A DNA stretch of 64,000 nucleotides from Candidatus Aquiluna sp. IMCC13023. GTDB taxonomy: Bacteria > Actinomycetota > Actinomycetes > Actinomycetales > Microbacteriaceae. The notes under the pieces were generated by a model. It saw only the letters and a program-made list of their open reading frames with translations. It was not told where the DNA came from and ran no database searches. Shown here piece by piece: positions 18,115 to 26,985 of the stretch; the stretch's first letter is position 1, and every line of letters begins with the position of its first letter. The stretch lies in contig NZ_AJKR01000002.1 of assembly GCF_000257665.1 (NCBI RefSeq), positions 310,001-374,000 of the forward strand. The letters run 5' to 3'. The translations under genes and the position numbers were made by a program.

Positions 18115-19352
18115 TTGTCCAGATTAGCGGGTAACTCATGTCCCATGCGTTCGCGCTTAGCGGCTAGATACTCAAGGTTCTGCTCTGCTAGGCCAACAAT
18201 CAGGGGAACTGTCTCGGTCACAGCTATTTCAGCGTTCTCCAGAGACTCTCGCTTTTCAGGATTGTTTGTCAGCAAGCGAACGCTTTTGATGCCTAAGTCT
18301 TGCAAGATAGCAATCGCTGCTCCGTACTCGCGTGCTTCGCTTGGGAGACCAAGAGCAAGGTTCGCATCCACGGTGTCTAGGCCCTGTTCTTGGAGTGCAT
18401 AGGCTTTTAGCTTGTTGAGTAGTCCAATACCGCGGCCCTCTTGGCCGCGCAGGTAAATGACTACTCCGCCTTTAGGATCCGCTGCGATGGCATCCATTGC
18501 ACCTTCTAGCTGTGGGCCACATTCACACTTCAGCGACCCAAAGGCTTCTCCCGTAATGCACTCTGAATGCAGGCGAACAAGAACATTTTTTCCAGTCGGA
18601 TTGCCCGAGATGATGGCTACGTGGTCTGCAGTTGTTTGCACGTCGTAATAGCCTCGTACGCGGAAGTCGCCGTGCGTCGTGGGCAACTTTGCTTCGGCGT
18701 CGAAACGAATCCTATTAGTGCTGGGATTCAGCTTCGGGGCACGCTTAGCCAAGTGCTCCTTCAGGTTCGAAATGCTAGTCATAGGTAAGTCAAACCTTAG
18801 GGCGGTCTGAAATAATTCCTGTCGGCGCATCATTGTTCCGTCGTCATTGACCATCTCGGCCATCATGGCAACCGGCTCAAGGCCAGCTAGTTTCATGAGG
18901 TCAACTGCGGCTTCGGTGTGGCCGGCTCTTTCGAGCACCCCACCGTCTTTCGCTCGCAGCGGAAGAACGTGACCTGGGCGTATCAGTGAAAGCGGTCCGG
19001 AGCTCCGGTCAGCCAGCACTCTCGCGGTTAGTCCCCTGTCGGCGGCTGAGATACCGGTTGTTGCGCGATCGGTAGCGTCGACGCTCACCGTGTAGGCAGT
19101 GCGGTGCGGGTCTTGAGTTTTTACCCACATCAAGGGCAGGTCAAGCTCATTGGCTCGCTGCTCGGTCATGGGCGCACAGATATATCCTGAGGTGTAGCGG
19201 ATCATCCAGGCCATCCACTCGGTCGTTGCAAACTCAGCGGCAATTATCGCGTCGCCTTCGTCCTCGCGGTCTGCAGCGTCGGTAACCAAAACCGGCTTGC
19301 CAGCCCGCAGCGCACTAAGAACCTCTTCGATACTTGATTCGACAATTTCCAT
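18111..19352 (-). CDS. ribBA: Bifunctional dihydroxybutanone-phosphate synthase / GTP cyclohydrolase II
   Basis: 413 residues. The N-terminal half (about 1-205) is the 3,4-dihydroxy-2-butanone-4-phosphate synthase, with DREDEGD near residue 26 and RPGHVLPLRA near 124. The C-terminal half is GTP cyclohydrolase II with three zinc cysteines in CITGEAFGSLKCECG near 265-279 and YLRGQEGRGIGL. It makes both precursors that RibD and RibH use. It abuts ribE (stop at 19353) and overlaps ribH by four bases. Confidence 0.96.
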   Translation of the reverse strand: MEIVESSIEEVLSALRAGKPVLVTDAADREDEGDAIIAAEFATTEWMAWMIRYTSGYICAPMTEQRANELDLPLMWVKTQDPHRTAYTVSVDATDRATTGISAADRGLTARVLADRSSGPLSLIRPGHVLPLRAKDGGVLERAGHTEAAVDLMKLAGLEPVAMMAEMVNDDGTMMRRQELFQTALRFDLPMTSISNLKEHLAKRAPKLNPSTNRIRFDAEAKLPTTHGDFRVRGYYDVQTTADHVAIISGNPTGKNVLVRLHSECITGEAFGSLKCECGPQLEGAMDAIAADPKGGVVIYLRGQEGRGIGLLNKLKAYALQEQGLDTVDANLALGLPSEAREYGAAIAILQDLGIKSVRLLTNNPEKRESLENAEIAVTETVPLIVGLAEQNLEYLAAKRERMGHELPANLDK

Positions 19353-19943
19353 TTACTTGAACTCCATGAGTCTCTCGATGTGCTTTGCCATTACATCAAC
19401 CTCAACGTTGACCTTTGATCCGGGCTTTTTGGAACCCAGCGTTGTCACCTGCAGCGTCTCAGGAATCAAAGAAAGCCCAATCACATCGTCGGATATTTCA
19501 TTGACGGTGAGCGAGATGCCGTCAAAGGTGATCGACCCCTTCATCACTACGTATCTCAAGAGCTCGCGAGGAATTCTGATTCTTACCCAATCCCAGTTCT
19601 CACTGGTCTCACGCGAGACAAACTCTCCGACACCATCGATGTGCCCTTGGACGACGTGTCCGCCGTAACGAGTCTGGGCATTCATCGCGCGTTCTAAGTT
19701 GATTGGGTCACCAACTACCACCTCCATGAGGCTGGTTAGTTTGATGGTTTCCATCATGACGTCTGCGGTGAATCCATTCTCATCAATCTCGATAGCGGTT
19801 AGGCAAGTGCCCGAGCAAGAGATCGAATCTCCTCGCTTCAGGTCGTCCAGCACCATTTTGCCCTTTATCGTTAGACGCAATGCATCTGGCTGCTTGGTAA
19901 TTCCAGTTACGGTTCCAAGTTCTTCAATGATTCCGGTGAACAT
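19353..19943 (-). CDS. ribE: Riboflavin synthase, alpha subunit
   Basis: 196 residues. It dismutates two lumazines to riboflavin and a pyrimidine. The family N-terminus MFTGIIEELG is present, and the second of the two similar lumazine-binding barrels begins at VVQGHIDGVG near residue 97. The start overlaps the ribD stop by one base and the stop directly abuts the ribBA start. The symbol ribC is used for the same protein in some species. Confidence 0.96.
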   Translation of the reverse strand: MFTGIIEELGTVTGITKQPDALRLTIKGKMVLDDLKRGDSISCSGTCLTAIEIDENGFTADVMMETIKLTSLMEVVVGDPINLERAMNAQTRYGGHVVQGHIDGVGEFVSRETSENWDWVRIRIPRELLRYVVMKGSITFDGISLTVNEISDDVIGLSLIPETLQVTTLGSKKPGSKVNVEVDVMAKHIERLMEFK

Positions 19944-20971
19944 TAGGCGCTCCTCGCTCTGATAAATATGTCGTTTCCAAGTTGTCTGGTTTCAAGTATT
20001 TGAAGCTCGGCTGCATCTTCGATGCTGGCAACTCCGATTTGACCGAGTGCCGTGTTTGGGCCACCGAGAAGTTTTGGCGCCAAGTAAACAATGAATTCAT
20101 CTACCAATTTGGCTGCAACGAATGCGCTCGCAAGCTTCGGCCCACCCTCAACAAAAACGTGCTTTATGCCCAGCGCCCAAAGTTGCTGCAGTGCGTCGTG
20201 CAGGTCACGCGTTTGGATTTGAATGGTTTTTGCTTTGTCATTAAAGAGACGCAAATCATTCGGAATTGCTGATTCGCCCAAAACTATTCGGATTGGTTGA
20301 TCTTCAAAATAACTACCGTCTGGCCTCCTGGCCGTTAGCTCGGGGTCATCGGCAATGGCGGTACCGGTTCCCACCAAAATACTGTCCGCGCTTGCACGCC
20401 TCGAATGAGTGTCTGCCCTTGATTCAGGGCCGCTAATCCATTGGCTAGTGCCATCAGAGGCCGCACTGCGGCCATCTAATGTGCTAGCCCACTTCAGGGT
20501 CACAAATGGCCTACCGAGGCGCTTAGAGCCGAGCCAGACTCGATTTTGCTCTTCGGCTTGCTTTAGAAGCACATCGGGTATTACTTCGATCCCTGCATCT
20601 TTCAAGGTTCGAGACCCCAGGCTTGACTCATCCCCGGGATCAGCGGACGCGAATACAACTCGACTGACGCCAGCTTCAACAAGAGCCAAGGCGCAGGGCC
20701 CAGTCTTACCAACATGGTTGCACGGCTCTAGAGTGACCACTGCGGTGTGATTTTCGAGAGAAGCGCCTGGAAAAGTTTCTGCGAAGTGCTCAAGGGCCAT
20801 GACCTCGGCGTGGTCGCTGCCGACACCCTTATGCCAACCCTCACTCACGACGGCGCCAGTCGAATCCAAAATTACCGCGCCAACCCGAGGGTTTATGCCA
20901 ATAGCTGGCCCGTTTAGAGAGATCTCCAGGGCGCGGCGCATCGCGGATTCGTATTGCTCTACGCTTGGCAT
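19943..20971 (-). CDS. ribD: Bifunctional diaminohydroxyphosphoribosylaminopyrimidine deaminase / reductase
   Basis: 342 residues. It performs the second and third steps of the riboflavin branch. The N-terminal deaminase (1-145) has zinc ligands in HAEVMAL near residue 54 and in TLEPCNHVGKTGPC near 80-93. The C-terminal reductase contains KWASTLDGR near 158 and the NADPH-binding VEGGPKLASAF. GAGGGAAAG-type purines just upstream (minus strand) provide a ribosome-binding site. It is the first gene of the operon, about 40 bases after the riboswitch terminator. Confidence 0.95.
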   Translation of the reverse strand: MPSVEQYESAMRRALEISLNGPAIGINPRVGAVILDSTGAVVSEGWHKGVGSDHAEVMALEHFAETFPGASLENHTAVVTLEPCNHVGKTGPCALALVEAGVSRVVFASADPGDESSLGSRTLKDAGIEVIPDVLLKQAEEQNRVWLGSKRLGRPFVTLKWASTLDGRSAASDGTSQWISGPESRADTHSRRASADSILVGTGTAIADDPELTARRPDGSYFEDQPIRIVLGESAIPNDLRLFNDKAKTIQIQTRDLHDALQQLWALGIKHVFVEGGPKLASAFVAAKLVDEFIVYLAPKLLGGPNTALGQIGVASIEDAAELQILETRQLGNDIFIRARSA

Positions 20972-21011
20972 CTTTCCCTCTCGATTCTGGTAACACAGAA
21001 CCGCGGGAACG

Positions 21012-21039
21012 GAAAATAAGAGGGCGCAAGTAGCGCCCT
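21012..21039 (-). terminator. Riboswitch-controlled terminator before ribD
   Basis: On the minus strand a 7-base-pair stem (AGGGCGC with GCGCCCT, 21021-21039) is followed by CTTATTTTCC. It lies directly downstream of the FMN aptamer, so FMN binding is expected to favour this terminator and switch the rib operon off. Confidence 0.75.
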
Positions 21040-21043
21040 AGTT

Positions 21044-21180
21044 CTTCTCTCATCCGGACTTTAACCGTCGGTCTTGGATTTCCACCAAGTCAACCGCCTG
21101 GAGTCTCATCGCTGGTTGCGATGTTCCCAGTCGGGTCGCGGACTATAACCGCCGGTTCAGATTTTCACTGACCCCGAAGA
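21044..21180 (-). ncRNA. FMN riboswitch (RFN element)
   Basis: Read on the minus strand, the region holds the conserved RFN elements in order: GGGGTCAGTGAAAATC, ACCGGCGGT followed by AGTCCGCGA, a variable hairpin, GGTGGAAATCC, GACCGACGGT, and the closing AGTCCGGATGAGAGAAG. It senses flavin mononucleotide and controls ribD-ribE-ribBA-ribH through the terminator that follows. The 45-base gap to trpS upstream must contain the promoter; a TATTGT at 21197-21202 is a possible -10. Confidence 0.93.
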
Positions 21181-21224
21181 ACTGTGCTTACCTGAAACAA
21201 TACTCTTTTGAGCTTAGAAATTCC

Positions 21225-22229
21225 TCAGACCGGAGTTACCAGCCCAAGGTTTGCATACACGGCCTTGAGAGTTTTTTCTGCAGTCGCGTTGGCCGTAGCT
21301 GCCCCTTTGGCAAGCAATCGATCTAATTCAGCCGGATCCTCGAGTAGTTCATTGGCTCTAGTTCTGATGGGCTCCAGTGCCGCAACTACTACTTCAGCAA
21401 CTTCAGTCTTGAGTGTTCCGTAACCACTGCCAGAAAGGCCTGCTTCCAATTTGGAGACCGGCTCTCCGGTGAGTGCAGAGTAAATACCGAGCAGGTTAGA
21501 AATGCCCGGCTTGTTTTCCTTGTCAAACCGGATATCACCATCGGTGTCGGTTACTGCAGATTTTATTTTCTTGGTTATTTGCGCGGGCTCGTCCATTAGG
21601 TTTATCAACCCCTTGGGGTCATTAGCTGACTTTGACATCTTTGCGGTCGGCACTTGAAGGTCATAAATTTTGGCGGTTTCTTTTAGGATTTCTGCTTTTG
21701 GAATGGTAAAAGTTTCGCCGTATCTTGCATTAAACCGCATCGCCAAATCGCGGGTAAGTTCGAGGTGTTGACGCTGGTCTTCGCCGACAGGAACTGCGGT
21801 CGGTTGATAAAGCAAAATGTCCGCCGCTTGCAAGATTGGGTATGTGAATAGGCCGACAGATGAATTGTCTGCGCCACCCTTTTGGCTCTTGTCCTTGAAC
21901 TGCGTCATTCTCGAGGCTTCTCCGAAACCGGTTATGCAGTTCAGCACCCACGCTAGTTGAGCGTGAGCAGGGACATGAGACTGTACAAACAATGCACTCT
22001 TGGCTGGGTCTAATCCTGCCGCCAGATACTGAGCCGCTGTTCGACGAGTGTTTTCGCGGAGCAGCTTTGGATCCTGCGGGACCGTAATCGCGTGCAGGTC
22101 AACGATCACGTAGAAGGCGTTGAACTGATCCTGCATCGCCACCCACTGGGTAAGTGCACCCAAGTAGTTTCCAAGGTGAAGGCTTGCAGCAGACGGTTGC
22201 ATTCCTGATAGCAGGTTTGGTTTAGTCAT
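21225..22229 (-). CDS. trpS: Tryptophanyl-tRNA synthetase
   Basis: 334 residues, a class I synthetase that charges tRNA-Trp. The HIGH-type motif is LHLGNYLG near residue 17-24 and the KMSKS loop is intact as [11 protein letters not shown] near residue 198. Also seen are SGMQPS near the N-terminus and [15 protein letters not shown]. It starts with ATG nine bases after the exonuclease III stop on the same strand, so the two are probably co-transcribed. No T-box leader is seen before it. Confidence 0.96.
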   Translation of the reverse strand: MTKPNLLSGMQPSAASLHLGNYLGALTQWVAMQDQFNAFYVIVDLHAITVPQDPKLLRENTRRTAAQYLAAGLDPAKSALFVQSHVPAHAQLAWVLNCITGFGEASRMTQFKDKSQKGGADNSSVGLFTYPILQAADILLYQPTAVPVGEDQRQHLELTRDLAMRFNARYGETFTIPKAEILKETAKIYDLQVPTAKMSKSANDPKGLINLMDEPAQITKKIKSAVTDTDGDIRFDKENKPGISNLLGIYSALTGEPVSKLEAGLSGSGYGTLKTEVAEVVVAALEPIRTRANELLEDPAELDRLLAKGAATANATAEKTLKAVYANLGLVTPV

Positions 22230-22238
22230 CTTCTATTC

Positions 22239-23048
22239 CTACAGTTCGTACTCAACGACAACGGGGGAGTGGTCGCTCCACCTGGTGTCATAGCTCGGTG
22301 CCCGATCTACCTGATAAGTCTGGCTGAGTTTTGCCAATGCCGGGGTAGCAAGCTGGTAATCAATTCGCCAGCCAGCGTCAGTGTCGAACGCTTTACCCCG
22401 ATAAGACCACCAGGTGTATGGGCCGGGTTGGCCTGGGTGACTGGTTCTTCCAACATCTACCCAGCCCATGTTCTGGAAGCCATCGAAATACACTCGCTCT
22501 TCTTGCAAGAAACCGGAGTTTTTCAGGTTGCCCTTCCAGTTTTTTATATCTAGTTCGGTGTGGCCAACGTTTAGGTCTCCAACGACAACGGCGTGTTGGC
22601 CTGCGTCCATCAGCTCCTGCATGCGAATCGTCATGGCATCCAGGAACTTGTATTTCTCAATTTGCTTGGGGGTGTCTACTTCTCCGGAGTGAACGTAACA
22701 ACTGATAACAGTTACCGTTTGGTCACCAACCTCGATCTTGGCCTCTAGCCAGCGTCCAGCAGAATCAAAGTCATCCGGCCCAAGTTTTGTCGAGGATGAC
22801 AGGACCTTGTGCTTGGAAAGTACTGCAACTCCGGCCCTGCCCTTGGCGGTGGCGAGGTCATCAAAAATGTTCCAGCCCTCGGCAACCGCAAGCGGTCCGT
22901 TAGTAGAAAGCTCTACCAAATCTTCGGTAGGGGCTCGAACTTCTTGAAGGCAAAGCACGTCGGGGTTAGATTCCTGAACCCACTCGCCCATGTTTTTGCG
23001 CGCTGCGGCCCGGACTCCGTTTACGTTTACGCTTGCAATCTTTAACAT
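22239..23048 (-). CDS. xth: Exodeoxyribonuclease III / AP endonuclease
   Basis: 269 residues from the ATG at 23048, which gives the family N-terminus MLKIASVNVNG; a TTG nine bases earlier is possible but the promoter geometry favours 23048. It is a Mg-dependent enzyme that nicks DNA at abasic sites and trims 3' ends in base-excision repair. Seen: the metal-binding Glu in CLQEVRA, the catalytic Asp/Asn in GDLNVGHTELD and the C-terminal WSDHSPVV with the catalytic Asp-His. Located before trpS in a two-gene unit. Confidence 0.94.
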   Translation of the reverse strand: MLKIASVNVNGVRAAARKNMGEWVQESNPDVLCLQEVRAPTEDLVELSTNGPLAVAEGWNIFDDLATAKGRAGVAVLSKHKVLSSSTKLGPDDFDSAGRWLEAKIEVGDQTVTVISCYVHSGEVDTPKQIEKYKFLDAMTIRMQELMDAGQHAVVVGDLNVGHTELDIKNWKGNLKNSGFLQEERVYFDGFQNMGWVDVGRTSHPGQPGPYTWWSYRGKAFDTDAGWRIDYQLATPALAKLSQTYQVDRAPSYDTRWSDHSPVVVEYEL

Positions 23049-23055
23049 CGTCACC

Positions 23056-23061
23056 AATCTA
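23056..23061 (-). promoter_or_regulatory. Probable -10 element, leaderless start of xth
   Basis: On the minus strand TAGATT is followed by seven bases and the ATG at 23048, with no good ribosome-binding site. Confidence 0.5.
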
Positions 23062-23065
23062 TGAG

Positions 23066-23512
23066 CTAGATGAGCGCGTAGAGATCTTCACCGCGCACTT
23101 CAATTGTTATTTTGCCCAGAGCACTTCTTGCCGGACCGGACTGAGGTTCGCCGCTATCAGTGTCGAATCTTGCTCCGTGGCAACCGCAAACTATCTGTTC
23201 TTCGCGTATGCCAGTCACGATGCACCCGGCGTGAGTGCATGTCGCGTTGAAGGCACGGAAAGTTTCTAGAGCTGGCCGGGTAACCAAGATAGTGAGTGCA
23301 TCGCTTATCTTGTACTTCATTCCAGAGCCGACAATCACTTCACTGGCTTTACCGAGTAATTGCTCTGATGCGGGAGGTGCGCTTGTTTCGTCACCTGTGG
23401 CGCTAGGGGAAACTGTTGGTACTGGTTGTGCTTCAGAAGCGCAGGCGGCCAAGGTAAAGGCGGCGGATGTGGCGACAATCCCAGTAAGGGCAGTTCGTCT
23501 ATTTACGGTCAT
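23066..23512 (-). CDS. Rieske 2Fe-2S lipoprotein with Tat signal
   Basis: 148 residues. The N-terminus has a twin-arginine motif NRRTALTGI and a lipobox with Cys24 (LAAC), so it should be exported folded and then lipid-anchored. A Ser/Pro/Thr linker follows, then a small Rieske domain with both cluster motifs, CTHAGC and CGCHGARFD, giving two Cys and two His ligands. It is too small for a cytochrome bc1 Rieske subunit. It lies 23 bases after sdhB and is probably co-transcribed with succinate dehydrogenase. Partner and electron acceptor unknown. Confidence 0.88.
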   Translation of the reverse strand: MTVNRRTALTGIVATSAAFTLAACASEAQPVPTVSPSATGDETSAPPASEQLLGKASEVIVGSGMKYKISDALTILVTRPALETFRAFNATCTHAGCIVTGIREEQIVCGCHGARFDTDSGEPQSGPARSALGKITIEVRGEDLYALI

Positions 23513-23535
23513 TGAATTGTCAACAAATAAATTGT

Positions 23536-24270
23536 CTAAGCTCTTCCGCGCAAGATGGCTTGTTTCACCTCGGCTATGGCCTTAGTCACTTCAATCCCTC
23601 TTGGGCATGCTTCGGTGCAGTTGAAGGTAGTGCGGCAGCGCCATACCCCTTCTTTATCGTTCAAGATATCCAATCGCAGTTCTGCGTTTTCGTCTCTGGA
23701 GTCAAAAATGAATCGGTGGGCGTTCACGATGGCAGCTGGGCCGAAGTATTGACCATCGGTCCAGAACACAGGACAGCTGCTTGTGCAAGCGGCACACAAA
23801 ATGCACTTGGTCGTGTCGTCGTAGCGCGCACGATCTTCAGGAGATTGGAGACGCTCTTTCTTAGGCTTATCGGTGGCAACCAAGAATGGGTTGATCTCCA
23901 AGTAAGCCTTGTAGAACGGCGTCATGTCGACAATCAGGTCCTTCTCTACCGGTAGGCCCTTGATTGGCTCTACGTAGATGGGCTTAGAGATGTCGAGGTC
24001 CTTGATAAGCGTCTTGCAGGCAAGTCGGTTTCTACCGTTGATACGCATTGCATCGGAACCGCAAACACCGTGAGCGCATGAGCGACGGAACGTAAGTGAG
24101 CCATCTTGCTCCCACTTGATTTTGTGAAGCGCGTCTAGAACTCGATCAGTTCCATACATCTCGACGTCAAAGTCCTCCCACTTTGGCTCAGTGTCATTCT
24201 CTGGGTCAAAGCGCCTGACGATAAGTGTGACCGTGAAGGACTCAATCGTTGGGACGGATAGTTCAGCCAT
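23536..24270 (-). CDS. sdhB: Succinate dehydrogenase iron-sulfur subunit
   Basis: 244 residues. It carries electrons from FAD in SdhA to quinone through three clusters: 2Fe-2S ligands in CAHGVCGSDAM with a later RLAC, and the 4Fe-4S and 3Fe-4S ligands in CILCAACTSSCP and in FNCTEACPRGI. Its start overlaps the sdhA stop by one base (TAATG). It is followed by the Rieske lipoprotein. Fumarate reductase activity cannot be excluded from sequence alone, but the presence of icd and the aerobic gene content favour the TCA-cycle enzyme. Confidence 0.95.
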   Translation of the reverse strand: MAELSVPTIESFTVTLIVRRFDPENDTEPKWEDFDVEMYGTDRVLDALHKIKWEQDGSLTFRRSCAHGVCGSDAMRINGRNRLACKTLIKDLDISKPIYVEPIKGLPVEKDLIVDMTPFYKAYLEINPFLVATDKPKKERLQSPEDRARYDDTTKCILCAACTSSCPVFWTDGQYFGPAAIVNAHRFIFDSRDENAELRLDILNDKEGVWRCRTTFNCTEACPRGIEVTKAIAEVKQAILRGRA

Positions 24271-26048
24271 TAGTACTTGCGCTCCATAGGTTGGTAGTTA
24301 GTCACAACAACAGGCTTCCACCCAATTCTCATGTTTGTTCCGGTGTTCTTTTCTATTTTTTCCTGCTTGTAGACCATGGAGTGAACCATGAAGTTTTTGT
24401 CATCTCGCTCGGTGTAATCCTCGCGCAGGTGTGCACCACGTGATTCTCGGCGCTCGCGGCAAGCAATTACAGTGACCTCGGCAAGATCAAGCAAGAAGCC
24501 CAATTCGATCGCTTCTAGTAGATCAGTGTTGAATCGCTTGCCTTGGTCCTGAATAGAAATGTTTTCGTAGCGCTTGCGCAATTCCTGGACTTTCTCCAAA
24601 GCTTCGTTCAGTGTTTCTTCGGTTCTGAATACCTGAGCGTTCTTGTCCATGGTTTCCTGAAGTTCTTTACGCAGCTGAGCAATTTTTTCTTTGCCCTTTG
24701 CCATTCGCACCTTGGCGATCATTGCAATCACATCATCGGCTGCGTTTTCCGGCATCGGCACCTGAATTGCTGTTTTTGCATACTCGACCGAATACTGTCC
24801 AGCGCGCTTTCCGAATACGTTGATATCTAGCAGTGAGTTGGTTCCCAAGCGGTTCGCGCCGTGTACTGAAACACAAGCACACTCTCCGGCCGCGTATAGA
24901 CCTGGGATGACAGTGTCGTTATCCGAAAGCACTTCGGCCTTGATGTTGGTTGGAATCCCACCCATCGCGTAGTGAGCGGTTGGAAAAACTGGTATCTGTT
25001 CGGTGTAAGGCTCAACACCAAGATATGTTCTTGCAAACTCAGTGATGTCCGGAAGCTTTGCGTCAATGACCGCGGGCTCAAGGTGAGTCAGGTCAAGGAA
25101 AACATAATCCTTATTTGGTCCGCCACCGCGGCCCTCGCGAACCTCGTTCGCCATTGCTCTTGCGACCATGTCTCTTGGGGCAAGGTCTTTGATGGTCGGG
25201 GCGTAGCGCTCCATGAATCTTTCACCGGAGGAGTTCCTTAGAATTCCGCCCTCCCCGCGAGCCGCCTCGGACAGCAAGATTCCCAAACCGGCAAGGCCGG
25301 TCGGGTGGAATTGGTAAAACTCCATGTCCTCCAGCGGGATACCTCTTCTAAAGGCAATCGCCACTCCGTCACCGGTCAAGGTGTGAGCGTTCGAAGTGGT
25401 TTTGTAAATCTTCCCAAATCCACCGGTTGCAAAAATGATCGACTTTGCCTGGAAAACGTGAATGTCTCCGGTGGCAAGCTCATAGGCAACGACTCCTGCT
25501 GGCTTGCCGTCGTTCATTACCAAATCCAGAACGTAGAACTCGTTGAAAAAATTGATTCCCATCTTGACGCAGTTCTGGTACAAAGTCTGCAGAATCATGT
25601 GGCCGGTGCGGTCAGCTGCGTAACAGCTGCGCCTAACCGGTGCCTTGCCGTGGTCTCTGGTGTGACCACCGAAGCGGCGCTGGTCAATCTTGCCGTCTGG
25701 GGTTCTATTGAAGGGCAGTCCCATGTTCTCTAAGTCAATTACTGCCTGAACCGATTCTTTTGCCAAGATTTCGGCTGCATCCTGGTCAACTAGGTAGTCT
25801 CCACCTTTTACAGTGTCGAACGTGTGCCACTCCCAGTTGTCTTCTTCAACGTTTGCAAGCGCTGCGGCCATTCCGCCCTGGGCAGCTCCGGTGTGGCTTC
25901 TAGTTGGGAACAGTTTTGAGACGACACCGACGTTGAGGTCTGTGCCAGCTTCGATTGCGGCTCTCATGCCGGCACCTCCGGCACCAACGATTAGTACGTC
26001 AAACGAGTGATACGTGATGTTGTCGTCTGATGCTACTTTTTCTGCCAA
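24270..26048 (-). CDS. sdhA: Succinate dehydrogenase flavoprotein subunit
   Basis: 592 residues starting with TTG at 26048 behind AAGGGA. It oxidises succinate to fumarate with covalently bound FAD. Seen: the FAD-binding VGAGGAGMRAAIEA near residue 20, the flavin-linked histidine region RSHTGAAQGG near 50, HTLTGDG, FHPTGL near 248, and the active-site Arg region ACVSVHGANRLG near 395. It is the third gene of sdhCDAB, with 14 bases separating it from sdhD. Confidence 0.96.
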   Translation of the reverse strand: MAEKVASDDNITYHSFDVLIVGAGGAGMRAAIEAGTDLNVGVVSKLFPTRSHTGAAQGGMAAALANVEEDNWEWHTFDTVKGGDYLVDQDAAEILAKESVQAVIDLENMGLPFNRTPDGKIDQRRFGGHTRDHGKAPVRRSCYAADRTGHMILQTLYQNCVKMGINFFNEFYVLDLVMNDGKPAGVVAYELATGDIHVFQAKSIIFATGGFGKIYKTTSNAHTLTGDGVAIAFRRGIPLEDMEFYQFHPTGLAGLGILLSEAARGEGGILRNSSGERFMERYAPTIKDLAPRDMVARAMANEVREGRGGGPNKDYVFLDLTHLEPAVIDAKLPDITEFARTYLGVEPYTEQIPVFPTAHYAMGGIPTNIKAEVLSDNDTVIPGLYAAGECACVSVHGANRLGTNSLLDINVFGKRAGQYSVEYAKTAIQVPMPENAADDVIAMIAKVRMAKGKEKIAQLRKELQETMDKNAQVFRTEETLNEALEKVQELRKRYENISIQDQGKRFNTDLLEAIELGFLLDLAEVTVIACRERRESRGAHLREDYTERDDKNFMVHSMVYKQEKIEKNTGTNMRIGWKPVVVTNYQPMERKY

Positions 26049-26062
26049 TTTATTTCCCTTAC

Positions 26063-26503
26063 TTACTGCGCTGGGCAGAATGAGGCCAACAGCTCAGCGG
26101 ATGCGCCAGCTGGGCATGGGTCGAATGTGAAAATCACTAGAGTTCCAAGCAAAATCAAAAGCGCACAAACTGCCCACAAGGTTGTGGTTAGGGCGCGGCG
26201 AACTTTGACCTGGCCGGCGTAGTCGTTGACGATGGTGCGCATTCCGTTGGTTCCGTGAATCAGAGCGAGCCAAAGCATCGCTAGATCCCAAACCTGCCAG
26301 AACGGGTCTGCCCACTTGCCAGCCACAAATGCAAAGTCGATAGCTTTGATGCCATCACCAAGAACAAGGTTCACCACTAAGTGGGTGAAGATAAGAACGA
26401 TTAGCAATGGGCCGCTGACACGCATGAACAGCCAGCCGTACTTCTCCCAGTTAGCCTGCTTGCGAGTCCTAGGACGATTTGGTGTTTCGATAGTTACGCT
26501 CAT
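26063..26503 (-). CDS. sdhD: Succinate dehydrogenase membrane anchor subunit
   Basis: 146 residues from the second of two adjacent ATGs, which gives a six-base spacing to AGGGG. Three hydrophobic helices are visible (about residues 25-50, 70-95 and 105-135). A His in the first helix (LIFTHLVVN) is a candidate haem b ligand and DYAG near residue 88 matches the quinone-site region of the family. It is the second gene of the sdh operon; sequence divergence is normal for this subunit. Confidence 0.88.
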   Translation of the reverse strand: MSVTIETPNRPRTRKQANWEKYGWLFMRVSGPLLIVLIFTHLVVNLVLGDGIKAIDFAFVAGKWADPFWQVWDLAMLWLALIHGTNGMRTIVNDYAGQVKVRRALTTTLWAVCALLILLGTLVIFTFDPCPAGASAELLASFCPAQ

Positions 26504-26512
26504 CATCAACCC

Positions 26513-26902
26513 CTAGTGTCCAAAAACTCGTGCGAGGTGCATCGGAGTAAACCCTGCAACCGCGACGACAGTCACCGTGATCACAACCCAGAACATCACG
26601 CTTTGATATTTCGTTCCCTTAGACCAGAAATCAATCGCGATTACGCGAAGACCATTCAGGCCGTGAAACAAGATTGCACCCACTAGACCCAGCTCTGCTA
26701 GACCGACCACCGGGGTTTTGTAAGACTCTATGACGATGTTGTAGGCCTCAGGGCTCACTCGGACGAGCGCGGTGTCCAAAACATGGACGAGTAAAAAGAA
26801 AAAGATACCGACGCCACTGATGCGGTGTAGTACCCAGGACCACATACCGACTTTGCCGCGGTAAAGGGTTCCTGCCGGCTTTATTGCCAAGCTAGCCTCC
26901 AT
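26513..26902 (-). CDS. sdhC: Succinate dehydrogenase cytochrome b556 subunit
   Basis: 129 residues from the ATG at 26902; a longer frame would run into the divergent manC start and lacks family similarity. Three membrane helices are visible, with the conserved HRISGVG near residue 27 and a His in FLLVHVLD as a likely haem ligand. It is the first gene of sdhCDAB. There is no clear ribosome-binding site; TTAGACT about 20 bases upstream of the ATG could be a -10. It ends nine bases before the sdhD start. Confidence 0.9.
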   Translation of the reverse strand: MEASLAIKPAGTLYRGKVGMWSWVLHRISGVGIFFFLLVHVLDTALVRVSPEAYNIVIESYKTPVVGLAELGLVGAILFHGLNGLRVIAIDFWSKGTKYQSVMFWVVITVTVVAVAGFTPMHLARVFGH

Positions 26903-26973
26903 GGATAGATCAGAATTTGACCTTAAGTCTAACCCAGGAAATCCCAGCCTTTTGAATCTAAGCCAATAACACC

Positions 26974-26979
26974 TAGAGT
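26974..26979 (+). promoter_or_regulatory. Probable -10 element, leaderless start of manC
   Basis: TAGAGT is followed by six bases and the GTG at 26986. No ribosome-binding site is apparent, so the GTG should be the first transcribed codon. Confidence 0.5.
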
Positions 26980-26985
26980 GAATTC

